Assembly (NCBI RefSeq): GCF_014650695.1
Contig: NZ_BMVL01000001.1
Location: forward strand, 207,563 to 271,562
Source: Streptomyces avidinii
GTDB lineage: Bacteria > Actinomycetota > Actinomycetes > Streptomycetales > Streptomycetaceae
Reading direction: 5' to 3'
Length of the DNA: 64,000 nucleotides
Shown piece by piece: positions 56,142-64,000 of the stretch; within the stretch, counting starts at the first letter, position 1, and each line of letters opens with the position of its first letter. The position numbers and the translations under genes were made by a program. The notes beneath the pieces were generated by a model. That model was not told where the DNA came from. It did not search any database and was given only the letters and a program-made list of their open reading frames with translations.

Positions 56142-56420
56142 TCAGCCCGGGATCAGACCGTCGTCACTGAGCATCTCCCGGACCTCGTCGAGTGTCGCGT
56201 CGGGGGCCGGCAGGATCAGCTCGGACGGCTCCAGCGCGTCGTCGGGCAGCGGCTGACCGAGCCGCCGCACCTCTTCGAGCAGTGCGCCCAGCGTGCGCCG
56301 GAAGCCCTCCTCGTCGCCGTTCTCCATCTCCGCGAGCAGTTCGTCGTCCAGCTTGTTGAGCTCGATGAAGTGGCCGTCCGCCAGCTCCACCTGGCCTTCC
56401 CCCATGATGCGGACAATCAT
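56142..56420 (-). CDS. pspAA: PspA-associated protein PspAA
   Basis: A 92-residue acidic protein with the PspAA-type start MIVRIMGEGQVELADGHFIELNKLDDEL and a helical second half. PspAA proteins are encoded next to PspA in actinobacteria and archaea and are thought to assist or regulate it in envelope stress. It lies 13 bp after pspA on the same strand, so the two are co-transcribed. Confidence 0.88.
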   Translation of the reverse strand: MIVRIMGEGQVELADGHFIELNKLDDELLAEMENGDEEGFRRTLGALLEEVRRLGQPLPDDALEPSELILPAPDATLDEVREMLSDDGLIPG

Positions 56421-56433
56421 GACGGGCCCCGTC

Positions 56434-57228
56434 CTACTGCTTGTCGAACCGGTGCGGAGTCTGCGACTGCTGCCCGTTGCCCTGGGCGCCGCCCTCGATG
56501 GCCTGCTGCTGGGCGGACGGACCGCCCGCCAGCTCGGCCTTCATGCGCTGGAGCTCCAGTTCCACGTCGGTACCGCCCGAGAGGCGGTCCAGCTCGGCCT
56601 GGATGTCGTCCTTGGAGCCGAGTCCGCTCTGGTCGTCGAGCGCGCCGGAGGCCAGCAGCTCGTCGATCGCACCGGCGCGGGCCTGCAGCTGGGCGGTCTT
56701 GTCCTCGGCCCGCTGGATGGCCAGGCCGACATCGCTCATCTCCTCGGAGATGCCGGAGAAGGACTCCGCGATCCGGGTCTGCGCCTGGGCCGCCGTGTAG
56801 GTGGCCTTGATGGTCTCCTTCTTCGTGCGGAAGGCGTCCACCTTGGCCTGGAGCCGCTGGGCGGCGAGGGTCAGCTTCTCCTCCTCGCCCTGCAGGGTCT
56901 GGTGCTGCACCTCCAGGTCGCTGACCTGCTGCTGGAGCGAGGCACGGCGGGACAGGGCCTCACGGGCCAGGTCCTCGCGGCCGAGGGCGAGGGCCTTGCG
57001 GCCCTGGTCCTCCAGCTTGGCGGACTGCCCCTGGAGCTGGTTGAGCTGCAGCTCGAGGCGCTTGCGTGAGGTCGCCACGTCGGCGACTCCGCGGCGCACC
57101 TTCTGCAGCAGCTCGAGCTGCTTCTGGTACGAGTAGTCGAGGGTTTCGCGCGGGTCCTCGGCCCGGTCAAGGGCCTTGTTCGCCTTCGCGCGGAAGATCA
57201 TCCCCATACGCTTCATGACACCGCTCAT
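56434..57228 (-). CDS. pspA: Phage-shock protein A (PspA/IM30 family)
   Basis: A 264-residue, almost wholly helical protein. It starts MSGVMKRMGMIFRAKANKAL and has long coiled coils (residues about 25-200), ending in a Gln-rich tail HRFDKQ. PspA forms ESCRT-III-like polymers on stressed membranes and conserves the proton gradient. In S. coelicolor it supports survival under membrane stress. ATG 57228 is listed; an ATG four codons later (MKRMGMIF) is possible. Confidence 0.95.
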   Translation of the reverse strand: MSGVMKRMGMIFRAKANKALDRAEDPRETLDYSYQKQLELLQKVRRGVADVATSRKRLELQLNQLQGQSAKLEDQGRKALALGREDLAREALSRRASLQQQVSDLEVQHQTLQGEEEKLTLAAQRLQAKVDAFRTKKETIKATYTAAQAQTRIAESFSGISEEMSDVGLAIQRAEDKTAQLQARAGAIDELLASGALDDQSGLGSKDDIQAELDRLSGGTDVELELQRMKAELAGGPSAQQQAIEGGAQGNGQQSQTPHRFDKQ

Positions 57229-57499
57229 GGGCTTCGCGCGCCCCCTTCTAGACGGACTGTGCTCCAGGTCACCGACAGAACCCACAGTACGGGCCCTGTC
57301 TCCATTACCGCACTGTTCGAGTACGGATGCGCTCCTCCTCCAGGACGACTACGCCCGCGCCCCATCAGGCGTAAGGAGTAGGTGATCCCAGGAGAGCGGG
57401 CCCACCGCACACACCGTGCAATGGGAAGACGCCCGCCGTTGCCGGATCGTTCCCAAGCGGGGTGGGGGCCATGCCCGCAACCACGTAGGCTTGGGTTTT

Positions 57500-58099
57500 G
57501 TGTTTGGTAGCCGCTCCTCCAAGGAAGAGAAGGCCGCCGCCACCGACAAGGTGAGCGCCGACCTCTCGCAGCCCCGTGACCCGCAGGCCCCGAAGGGCCG
57601 CCCTACGCCGAAGCGTGCTGTGGCCCAGTCGCAGCGCAAGGCCGTGGTGGCCTCGACCGGCAATCGCAAGGAGGATGCCAAGCGAGCGCGTGAGCGCCGC
57701 CGTACCGAGATGGCCAAGCAGCGCGAGGCGCTGGCCAACGGCGACGAGCGTTATCTGCCGACCCGTGACAAGGGGCCCGTGCGCCGGTTCGTCCGTGACT
57801 ACGTGGACTCCCGCTACTCGGTCGCCGAGATGTTCCTGCCCCTGGCCGTCATCATCCTGGTGCTGAGCATGGTGCGGCAGCCGGCGATCCAGAGCATCGC
57901 GCTGATGCTGTGGCTCGGTGTGATCGCCCTGATCCTGCTGGACTCCATCGTCCTGGTCTTCCGCCTCCGCAAGTCCCTCGTCGAGCGCTTCCCGAACGAG
58001 CCCCGCCGCGGTGCCATCGCCTACGGCCTGATGCGCACCCTCCAGATGCGCCGGCTCCGCCTGCCGAAGCCGCAGGTCAAGCGCGGGGAACGGCCCTGA
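57500..58099 (+). CDS. DUF3043 membrane protein
   Basis: A 199-residue protein. Residues 1-105 are charged and Lys/Arg-rich (MFGSRSSKEEKAAATDKV and a TPKRAVAQSQRKAVVAS segment), two spans lie near 112-155 and the C-terminus is basic. The central RDKGPVRRFVRDYVDSRYSVAEMFLP is characteristic of DUF3043. The GTG at 57500 follows a TAGGCT element by 7 bases with no ribosome site, which suggests a leaderless mRNA. Its stop overlaps the next gene as CTGA. Function unknown. Confidence 0.88.
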   Translation: MFGSRSSKEEKAAATDKVSADLSQPRDPQAPKGRPTPKRAVAQSQRKAVVASTGNRKEDAKRARERRRTEMAKQREALANGDERYLPTRDKGPVRRFVRDYVDSRYSVAEMFLPLAVIILVLSMVRQPAIQSIALMLWLGVIALILLDSIVLVFRLRKSLVERFPNEPRRGAIAYGLMRTLQMRRLRLPKPQVKRGERP

Positions 58100-58944
58100 G
58101 CCGAGCGACGCCCGGCACGTCGGGGGAAGGCTTCGCGGAAGGCGCCCGGCTCTGGCTCGAAGGCCTCGGCGGACTGCGCAACGCCGTCCGGCAGGAGCTC
58201 GTGGGCCGGCAGGTCGACGAGCAGATCGCGCAGCGCTTCCCGGTCGGGCAGCGGCTGCGCGTGCTCGACGTCGGCATGGGCCAGGGCACGCAGGCACTGC
58301 GGCTGGCCCGCGCCGGGCACAAGGTGACGGGCCTGGAGCAGGACCCCGGCATGCTGGCTGTCGCCCGTGAGGCGCTGGCCGCGGAGCCCCCCGGGATCCG
58401 TGACCGGGTCAGCCTCATGGAGGGCGACGGCCGCGAGACCGGCGCCCACTTCCTGCCGGGCAGCTTCGACGTGGTGCTGTGCCACGGGGTGCTGATGTAC
58501 GTACCCGAGCCGGACGCCATGCTGGCCGGTCTGGCGCGGATGTTGGCCCCGGGCGGGCTGCTGTCCCTGCTGGTGCGCAATGGCGACGCGCTCGCCATGC
58601 GGCCCGGGCTGGACGGCGACTGGAAGGCCGCGCTGGCCGCGTTCGACTCCATCGACTACACGAACCGGCTCGGCCTGGACGTCCGCGCGGACCGGCTGGC
58701 CGGGCTGACGGCCACCCTGTCGGGGATCGGTGCGCCGCTGCAGGCCTGGTACGGGGTACGCGTCTTCACCGACGGCACCGAGGCGGGCGAGATCCTGCCG
58801 CCCGACGAGGAGCTGGAGCGGCTGTTGGCCGCCGAGGACCGCGCCGGACGCAGCGATCCCTACCGCGGCGTGGCCGCACTGCTGCACCTGTGCGGGGTAC
58901 GGGGCTGGATCGTCGGCGGAACGACGGAGCCGCCGGGTCTGTGA
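58096..58944 (+). CDS. SAM-dependent methyltransferase with probable CTG start
   Basis: A 282-residue class I methyltransferase. Motif I is RVLDVGMGQGTQALRLA, motif II includes VTGLEQDPGMLAVARE, and motif IV-like FDVVLCHGVLMYVPEPDAML follows. The substrate cannot be told. Homologous sequence begins at SRATPGTSGEGFAEGARLW, immediately after the DUF3043 stop. The only initiation codon there is CTG (58096), which overlaps the stop as CTGA and has GGGGAA 7 bases upstream. The nearest in-frame upstream ATG (57910) would lie deep in the neighbour. The 3' end is part of a terminator hairpin. Confidence 0.85.
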   Translation: MSRATPGTSGEGFAEGARLWLEGLGGLRNAVRQELVGRQVDEQIAQRFPVGQRLRVLDVGMGQGTQALRLARAGHKVTGLEQDPGMLAVAREALAAEPPGIRDRVSLMEGDGRETGAHFLPGSFDVVLCHGVLMYVPEPDAMLAGLARMLAPGGLLSLLVRNGDALAMRPGLDGDWKAALAAFDSIDYTNRLGLDVRADRLAGLTATLSGIGAPLQAWYGVRVFTDGTEAGEILPPDEELERLLAAEDRAGRSDPYRGVAALLHLCGVRGWIVGGTTEPPGL

Positions 58945-58963
58945 CCCGGCGGCTCCGTCGTTC
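58919..58963. terminator. Terminator overlapping the end of the methyltransferase gene
   Basis: A perfect 21-bp stem (58919-58939 and 58943-58963) with a TGT loop. The left arm encodes the last residues of the methyltransferase and the stop codon begins in the loop. It also serves the convergent minus-strand gene. Confidence 0.9.
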
Positions 58964-58980
58964 CCGCGCCTACCGAGCGG

Positions 58981-59193
58981 CTACGCGTCCAGCGCGGCGC
59001 GCAGGCTCATCGTGTAGAGCTCGGTCCCGGCGTCGTCGGACAGCTTGACCTGCTCGACGCCGCCTTCCAGCAGGTCCTTCCAGTACTCGCCGATCCAGGA
59101 CTCCGCATCGCCCTGCGTGGTGAACTCCTCGGGCACCACCGACGGGCTCGTCTCGGTGCCGTCGGCCGTCTCGAACCGCCACGTCCACGCCAT
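58981..59193 (-). CDS. Small conserved acidic protein
   Basis: A 70-residue cytoplasmic protein starting MAWTWRFETADGTETSP, rich in Glu and Asp, with a central WIGEYWKDLLEGGVEQVKL helix. No motif or membrane span. Streptomycete relatives are all annotated as hypothetical. It lies alone between convergent and divergent neighbours. Function unknown. Confidence 0.75.
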   Translation of the reverse strand: MAWTWRFETADGTETSPSVVPEEFTTQGDAESWIGEYWKDLLEGGVEQVKLSDDAGTELYTMSLRAALDA

Positions 59194-59285
59194 GTCGCCT
59201 CCGTTGCTCGCACACTTCGTGTCCTGAGTCTGCCCGCAGAGTAACCGGGCGCGCAGCAGTCTCGGCGACGCGGGAGGATCATCCT

Positions 59286-60491
59286 GTGGAACTCACTCTG
59301 CTCGGCACCGGCACACCCGAGGGGCTGCCCCGCCCCGACTGCCCCTGTGCTGCCTGCGCGGTCTCCGTCGGGTCGCGCTCCCGCGCCGCCACGGCCCTCC
59401 TCGTCGACGGGGCGCTGCTGCTGGACCTGACCCCCGGGGCGGTACTGGCCGGGGCCCGGGCCGGGCATTCGCTGGCCGGTGTGCGGCAGGTCCTGCTGAC
59501 CCACCCGCACGACGGGCCCGCGGTCGAGCTGCCGCCCGGTCTGCCGGCCGCCGGGCGGGTGCCGGACGGGCGGGAGCTCGCGGTGATCTCCGGGCACCGG
59601 GTGCGGGCCGTGCCGATGGACGCGCCGGGCACCGGGTACGAGGTGACCGGACCGGACGGCGGCCGGCTGCTGTACCTGCCGCCCGGCGGCTCCCCCTCCG
59701 GGGTGGCGGACCGGGCCGGGCAGCGCCCGTACGACATGGTCCTCGCCGATGTGCTGGGCCGGCCCGAGGCGCTGGCCCGGCTGCGGGCGAGCGGCGCCGT
59801 CGGCCCGGCCACGGACGTGATCGCCGTCCACCTGGACCACGACACCCCGCCGGGTCCGGAGCTGGCCCGCCGGTGCGCGGCCGCCGGGGCCCGGGCGGTG
59901 CCGGACGGGACCACGCTGATCGTCGGGGAGTACCGCGCGGTGCCGGAGCTGCCGCGCCGGACCCTGGTGCTGGGCGGGGCCCGCTCCGGCAAGTCCGTGG
60001 AGGCGGAGCGGCGGCTGGAGTCCTTCCCCGAGGTGGTCTACGTGGCCACCGGCGGCACCCGGGAAGGGGACCCGGAATGGGCGCAGCGGGTCGGACTGCA
60101 CCGGGAGCGCCGGCCGGGGACGTGGCGGACGGTGGAGACCTGCGAGCTGGTCCCGCTGCTGGCGGCCGACGGTCCGCCGCTGCTGATCGACTGCCTCGCG
60201 CTGTGGCTGACGGACGCGATGGACCGGGCCGGGGCCTGGGACGACGCCGTGTGGGCGGGCGGCGGGCAGCGCCGGCTCGCCGAGCGGACCGCGGAGTTGG
60301 TGGCGGCCGTGCGCGCGACGCGTCGGCAGGTGGTGCTGGTCAGCAACGAGGTCGGCTCGGGCATCGTCCCGGCGACCGCCTCCGGCCGCCGCTTCCGCGA
60401 CGAGCTGGGCCGGCTGAACGCCAGGGTCGCGGGCGAGTGCGAGCACGTGCTCCTCGTCGTCGCGGGCCTCGCCGGCGTGCTCAAGGAGTAG
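59286..60491 (+). CDS. cobU: Metallo-beta-lactamase-like domain fused to CobU
   Basis: A 401-residue two-domain protein. Residues 1 to about 215 resemble PhnP-type metallo-beta-lactamase phosphodiesterases: LLGTGTPEGLPRPDCPCAACA, with a structural Zn Cys motif, and THPHDG in place of the full HxHxDH. Residues about 218-401 are CobU: P-loop TLVLGGARSGKSVEAERRL, VYVATGGTREGDPEW, LIDCLALWLTD and VSNEVGSGIVP. The CobU part phosphorylates and guanylylates adenosylcobinamide. The N-terminal metal site looks degraded, so its role is unclear. GGGAGG precedes the GTG start. cobT follows on the same strand. Confidence 0.92.
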   Translation: MELTLLGTGTPEGLPRPDCPCAACAVSVGSRSRAATALLVDGALLLDLTPGAVLAGARAGHSLAGVRQVLLTHPHDGPAVELPPGLPAAGRVPDGRELAVISGHRVRAVPMDAPGTGYEVTGPDGGRLLYLPPGGSPSGVADRAGQRPYDMVLADVLGRPEALARLRASGAVGPATDVIAVHLDHDTPPGPELARRCAAAGARAVPDGTTLIVGEYRAVPELPRRTLVLGGARSGKSVEAERRLESFPEVVYVATGGTREGDPEWAQRVGLHRERRPGTWRTVETCELVPLLAADGPPLLIDCLALWLTDAMDRAGAWDDAVWAGGGQRRLAERTAELVAAVRATRRQVVLVSNEVGSGIVPATASGRRFRDELGRLNARVAGECEHVLLVVAGLAGVLKE

Positions 60492-60642
60492 GGCCGGTCC
60501 CGGGCGCCATCCGGTCCCGGGCGGCCGGACAAGTCCCGGCCGTCAGGGGCGGATCGGTCCTGCCGGACGCTCGTGCGGCAGCGGGCCGGAACAGGGCGCC
60601 CAAGGCCTGAGGGAAGGCCTCACCGGCTGTACTCTCTGGCAG

Positions 60643-61707
60643 ATGAGCACGCTGAATCTCGACGACTTCTCCGATCTGATCGAGCGCCCCGACGGGGGCG
60701 TCCGGCGTGATGCCGAGGAACGCCGTGAGCGCCTCGCCGTCCCGCCCGGCGCGCTGGGCCGGCTCGACGAGCTCGCCGAATGGCTCGCTGCCGCGCAGGG
60801 GCAGGTTCCGGTCAGGCCGATCGAGCGTCCCCGCGTGGTGCTGTTCGCCGCCGACCACGGGATCGCCGCCGAGGGCGTCTCCGCCCGGGCCGCGTCCACC
60901 GGCCACGAACTGGTGCGGGGCGTCCTCGACGGGACCAGCCCCGTGGCCATCCTGGCCGGCCGGTTCGGCGCCACCATACGGATCGTCGACGCCGGGCTCG
61001 ACTGCGATCCCGAGCTGCTCCCCGCGGACGTGGTCGGGCACCGCGTGCGGCGCGGCAGCGGCCGGATCGACGTGGAGGACGCGCTGACGGCCGAGGAGGC
61101 CGAGGCCGCGGTGCGACTCGGGATGCGGATCGCAGACGAGGAGGCCGACTCCGGAACGGACCTCGTCGTCCTCGGTGACCTCAGCGTGGGCGGCACCACC
61201 GTCGCCGCCACCCTCGTCGCCGCCCTGTGCGGAACCGACGCCTCCGTGGTCACCGGGCGCGGCGGACTGCCCATCGACGACCTCGCCTGGATGCGCAAGT
61301 GCGCGGCGATCCGCGACGCACTGCGCCGGGCCCGCCCGGTCCTGGGCGACCAGGTGGCGCTGCTGGCCGCGGTCGGTGGTACGGACGTGGCCGCCATCAC
61401 CGGTTTCCTCCTCCAGTGCGCGGTGCGTCGCACCCCGGTCATCCTCGACGGGGTGGTTTCGGCCGCGTGCGGGCTGGTGGCCCAGCGGGCCGCGTTCCGG
61501 GCTCCCGACTGGTGGCTGGCCGGTCAGGCCAGCGGCGAGCCGGGTCAGGCGAAGGCACTTGACCGAATGGCGCTCAACCCCGTGCTCGATCACGGCGTCA
61601 CAGTAGGTGAAGGTACCGGGGCACTGCTGGCTCTCCCCCTCGTCCAGGCGGCCGCCGCACTCGCGGCGGAACTCCCTGAGCGGGCGGTGGAGGAGCCGAC
61701 GGAATGA
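60643..61707 (+). CDS. cobT: Nicotinate-nucleotide-dimethylbenzimidazole phosphoribosyltransferase
   Basis: A 354-residue enzyme making alpha-ribazole phosphate, the lower-ligand precursor of cobalamin. Family motifs include PPGALGRLDELAEWLA, VVLFAADHGIAAEGVSA, GDLSVGGTTVAATLVAAL and ALNPVLDHGVTVGEGTGALLALPL with the catalytic Glu. A TACTCT -10-like element lies 7 bases before ATG and there is no ribosome site, so the transcript may be leaderless and independent of cobU. Confidence 0.95.
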   Translation: MSTLNLDDFSDLIERPDGGVRRDAEERRERLAVPPGALGRLDELAEWLAAAQGQVPVRPIERPRVVLFAADHGIAAEGVSARAASTGHELVRGVLDGTSPVAILAGRFGATIRIVDAGLDCDPELLPADVVGHRVRRGSGRIDVEDALTAEEAEAAVRLGMRIADEEADSGTDLVVLGDLSVGGTTVAATLVAALCGTDASVVTGRGGLPIDDLAWMRKCAAIRDALRRARPVLGDQVALLAAVGGTDVAAITGFLLQCAVRRTPVILDGVVSAACGLVAQRAAFRAPDWWLAGQASGEPGQAKALDRMALNPVLDHGVTVGEGTGALLALPLVQAAAALAAELPERAVEEPTE

Positions 61708-61805
61708 GCCGCCGGGGCCCTGGGTCCTGACCAGGCCGAGGCTCCCGACCGCGCAATCACGGACAGCTGCGCCCCATATGATCGCTTTTTATGGGAGAGG
61801 TCCGT

Positions 61806-63656
61806 TTGACCAGCGCAGAGACCGACCGCACCGCCGTACCGGCGACCGGTCCGTCAGCCGGCAGGAAAGAGACCGGCGGCGACCCCGCCGGCAGGGCGGC
61901 GGGGGGTGGCCGGGAGACCGGCCGGGGGAGCACCCGCTCGCGGCGCGGCGCCGCCTTCGCGGTGTGGTACCTGCGCGCCGTCACCTTCATCAACTTCCTC
62001 AGCGCGGTGTGGGTTTCGCTCGGGCAGGACCTGCGGCGCCACAACATCGAGGACTTCTACACCCCGTACATGCTCACCGCGGGCTTCGCCTCCGGGCTGT
62101 TCACCCTTCTGCTCGCCGTCACCCTCGGCCGCCGCAAGCGGGCCTCCTGGATCCTCAACCTCGTCCTCAGCGGTCTGCTGGCCCTGCTGCTCGCCTACGC
62201 GCTCTACGCGTACGAGGAGATCCGCGAGCATCCGCAGAACTGGGTCTCCCTGGCCCTGACCGCCGCCTTCACGGCGGCCCTGCTGCTGGGCCGTCGCGAG
62301 TTCTACGCCCGGGGCGACCGCTCCAACCCGGCGCTCGCCACCGCCGTCGCCGCCGTCGGCCTGCTGCTCACCTCGCTGGTCGCGGCCCTGCTCGTCGGCG
62401 CCACCAACACCTCACCGCTCAGCGCCGAGGCCTCCTTCCCGGCCCGCTGGAAGTACGGCGTGATGCGGCTGATCACCCTGGCGCCGGACGACCGGGCCTA
62501 CGAGGCGATCACCACCCCCGGCTGGGTGGACGTCTGCATCAACGTCATGTCGATGCTGCTGCTGCTCGCCGTGCTGTTCGCCGCCTTCCGCTCGCGCCGC
62601 GCCGTCGACCCGCTCAGCGAGGAGGACGAGGAACGGCTGCGCGCGCTGCTGGCCCGCCAGGGCGACCGCGACTCGCTCGGCTACTTCGCGCTGCGCCGCG
62701 AGAAGTCCGTCATCTGGTCCCCCACCGGCAAGGCCGCCGTCACCTACCGCGTCGTCGGCGGGGTCTCACTGGCCTCCGGCGACCCGATCGGCGACCCCGA
62801 GGCCTGGCCCGGCGCCATCGACCCGTGGCTGGCCGAGGCCCGCGAGCACGGCTGGGTGCCGGCCGTGATGGGCGCGAGCGAGGAGGCCGGGCAGATCTAC
62901 GCCCGGCACGGCCTGGACGCCCTCGAACTCGGTGACGAGGCCATCGTCGAGACCGCCGAGTTCACCCTGGAGGGCCGCGCCATGCGGACCGTCCGGCAGG
63001 CGTACAACCGCGTCAAGCGGGCCGGATACACCGTCCGCATCCGCCGCCACGCGGACATCCCGGCCGAGGAGATGGACGTACTCCTCGAACGCGCCGACGA
63101 CTGGCGCGACGGCGCCACCGAGCGCGGCTTCTCCATGGCACTGGGCCGGCTGGGTGATCCCGCCGACGGCCAGTGCGTGATGCTGGAGTGCACCGACGGC
63201 AACGGCGACCTGCGGGCCGTGCTGTCCTTCGTACCGTGGGGACCCAAGGGCCTGTCGCTGGACCTGATGCGCCGCGACCGGGACTCCGAGAACGGCCTGA
63301 TGGAGTTCATGGTCATCGAACTCCTCGAACGCTCCAAGGAGATCGGCGTCACCCAGGTCTCGCTCAACTTCGCGATGTTCCGGTCCGTCTTCGAGCGCGG
63401 GTCCAAGCTCGGGGCGGGTCCGGTGCTGCGGATGTGGCGCTCGCTGCTCAGCTTCTTCTCCCGCTGGTGGCAGATCGAGTCCCTCTACCGGGCCAACGCC
63501 AAATACCGGCCGATCTGGGAACCGCGGTTCATGCTCTTCGAGAAGAGTTCGGACCTGCTGCGGATCGGTGTCGCGGCCGGCCGGGCCGAGGGCTTCCTGG
63601 AGGCCCCCGGCCTTCCGAAGTGGCTGCACCGCAGACACCTGGAGACCCGCCGTTGA
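61806..63656 (+). CDS. MprF-like phosphatidylglycerol lysyltransferase-domain membrane protein
   Basis: A 616-residue protein. The N-terminal 50 residues are Gly/Arg-rich; about six spans lie between residues 55 and 270. The C-terminal 330 residues are the LPG-synthase (DUF2156) domain of two GNAT folds (YFALRREKSVIWSPTGKAAVTYRVVGG, SGDPIGDPEAWPGAI, LDLMRRDRDSENGLMEFMV, SLNFAMFRSVFERG). Such enzymes transfer an aminoacyl group from tRNA to phosphatidylglycerol. The flippase half is shorter than in MprF. The TTG at 61806 follows GGGAGAGG by 5 bases and is preferred to ATG 61791. It overlaps the next gene by 4 bp. Confidence 0.88.
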   Translation: MTSAETDRTAVPATGPSAGRKETGGDPAGRAAGGGRETGRGSTRSRRGAAFAVWYLRAVTFINFLSAVWVSLGQDLRRHNIEDFYTPYMLTAGFASGLFTLLLAVTLGRRKRASWILNLVLSGLLALLLAYALYAYEEIREHPQNWVSLALTAAFTAALLLGRREFYARGDRSNPALATAVAAVGLLLTSLVAALLVGATNTSPLSAEASFPARWKYGVMRLITLAPDDRAYEAITTPGWVDVCINVMSMLLLLAVLFAAFRSRRAVDPLSEEDEERLRALLARQGDRDSLGYFALRREKSVIWSPTGKAAVTYRVVGGVSLASGDPIGDPEAWPGAIDPWLAEAREHGWVPAVMGASEEAGQIYARHGLDALELGDEAIVETAEFTLEGRAMRTVRQAYNRVKRAGYTVRIRRHADIPAEEMDVLLERADDWRDGATERGFSMALGRLGDPADGQCVMLECTDGNGDLRAVLSFVPWGPKGLSLDLMRRDRDSENGLMEFMVIELLERSKEIGVTQVSLNFAMFRSVFERGSKLGAGPVLRMWRSLLSFFSRWWQIESLYRANAKYRPIWEPRFMLFEKSSDLLRIGVAAGRAEGFLEAPGLPKWLHRRHLETRR

Positions 63657-64000
63657 CAGCGTGGAACACCTCCCCACTACGGCGGTTCGCCCGCCGTGAG
63701 TGGGGGCCGATGTTCTGGACCGTCCGGAACGCACTCGTCCACGACAAGTGGCGGGCGATCCCGATGACCGTCGGCGCGGTCTGCCTGACCTCCGTCTTCC
63801 AGATCGTGCAGAACACCCCCTGGGGCTTCCAGCCCGTCCAGAACCTCGGCTCGGTCAAGGCTGCCGATCCGCTCTGGCTGGCCCTCCTGCGCACCCCGCT
63901 GTCGCTGTTCGTCCCGGCCCTGGACCTGCCGGTGTGGGGGGCGCTCGCGCAGATCCTGCTCGTCTTCGGGATCGCCGAGATCTGCATCGGCTGGTGGCGC
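63653..64000 (+). CDS. Rhomboid-like membrane protein (3' truncated by window edge)
   Basis: The first 116 codons of a gene that runs off the window. The TTG start overlaps the preceding stop as TTGA. It begins MTAWNTSPLRRFARREWG and contains hydrophobic spans (AIPMTVGAVCLTSVFQIV; VWGALAQILLVFGIAEICIG). The pattern resembles streptomycete rhomboid-like proteins, but the expected Ser-His residues lie beyond the edge. Coupling to the MprF-like gene suggests a joint envelope role. The start codon is inferred from the overlap. Confidence 0.7.
   Translation, partial: MTAWNTSPLRRFARREWGPMFWTVRNALVHDKWRAIPMTVGAVCLTSVFQIVQNTPWGFQPVQNLGSVKAADPLWLALLRTPLSLFVPALDLPVWGALAQILLVFGIAEICIGWWR

Noticed and set aside
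57910..58095. Upstream ATG as start of the methyltransferase
   Set aside because: It would overlap the DUF3043 gene by 190 bp and add an Arg/Pro-rich segment without similarity to the family.
60492..60642. Cobalamin riboswitch before cobT
   Set aside because: No B12-box-like sequence is present in this 151-bp gap or before cobU or cobS.

Overview
The window is chromosomal DNA of a Streptomyces or a very close relative. It has very high G+C with strongly GC-biased third codon positions, many GTG/TTG starts, several apparently leaderless genes and U-poor hairpin terminators. From memory, its gene order resembles the core-chromosome block around SCO2110-SCO2178 of S. coelicolor. Part of it (class II DAHP synthase, PlsC, ArsA-like ATPase, START-like protein, FadD15-type ligase, PimB-type mannosyltransferase, NlpC/P60 proteins, trpD, ctaE-qcrCAB, ctaC, adenosine-kinase-like gene, erpA, cobS/cobT) also matches the Rv2178c-Rv2208 block of Mycobacterium tuberculosis. 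No prophage, insertion sequence, tRNA, rRNA or CRISPR array was found.

Layout. 1-9.5 kb: end of a PASTA Ser/Thr kinase, an endonuclease IV-like enzyme, a His-rich membrane protein behind a CsoR-type operator, a sulfite-oxidase-like molybdoenzyme, bacterioferritin with its ferredoxin (iron box), class II DAHP synthase, a trp leader peptide and attenuator followed by a fused trpEG, and phosphofructokinase with a Crp-like box. 9.6-19 kb: plsC with the two-component pair macS-macR, an esterase, an EEP-family protein, and glucokinase at the end of an operon with a START-like protein and an ArsA-like ATPase. 19-30.5 kb: acyl-CoA ligase, cholesterol oxidase, PimB-type mannosyltransferase, a metalloprotease-like lipoprotein, two NlpC/P60 hydrolases, a NYN-domain protein, rhomboid protease and a stand-alone RAM protein. 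30.6-34 kb: a gene-free block of nested inverted repeats, then a SAM-IV riboswitch in front of a SufS-like enzyme, then trpD. 34.2-43.6 kb: the aerobic respiratory chain (qcrCAB, ctaE, ctaCDF) with an L,D-transpeptidase between its parts. 43.8-50.2 kb: a cysteine desulfurase-TusA fusion, an adenosine-kinase-like enzyme, erpA and nadA. 50.3-64 kb: an RND exporter, an orphan LuxR regulator, cobS, pspAA-pspA, a methyltransferase, an MBL-CobU fusion, cobT, an MprF-like protein and the start of a rhomboid-like gene.

Functional themes. Aromatic amino acid supply (DAHP synthase, trpEG, trpD), sulfur and Fe-S metabolism (SAM-IV-controlled SufS-like enzyme, desulfurase-TusA, ErpA, Bfd), respiration, cobalamin nucleotide-loop assembly (cobU, cobT, cobS), NAD synthesis and envelope maintenance (PspA, NlpC/P60, LDT, PimB, MprF-like). 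Regulatory elements read directly from sequence include a SAM-IV aptamer with terminator, a trp attenuator, a DmdR/IdeR-type iron box, a CsoR-like operator, a Crp-like box, triple repeats before nadA, and many long-stem terminators. Family names rest on recognised motifs and remembered homologues; no database search was run.
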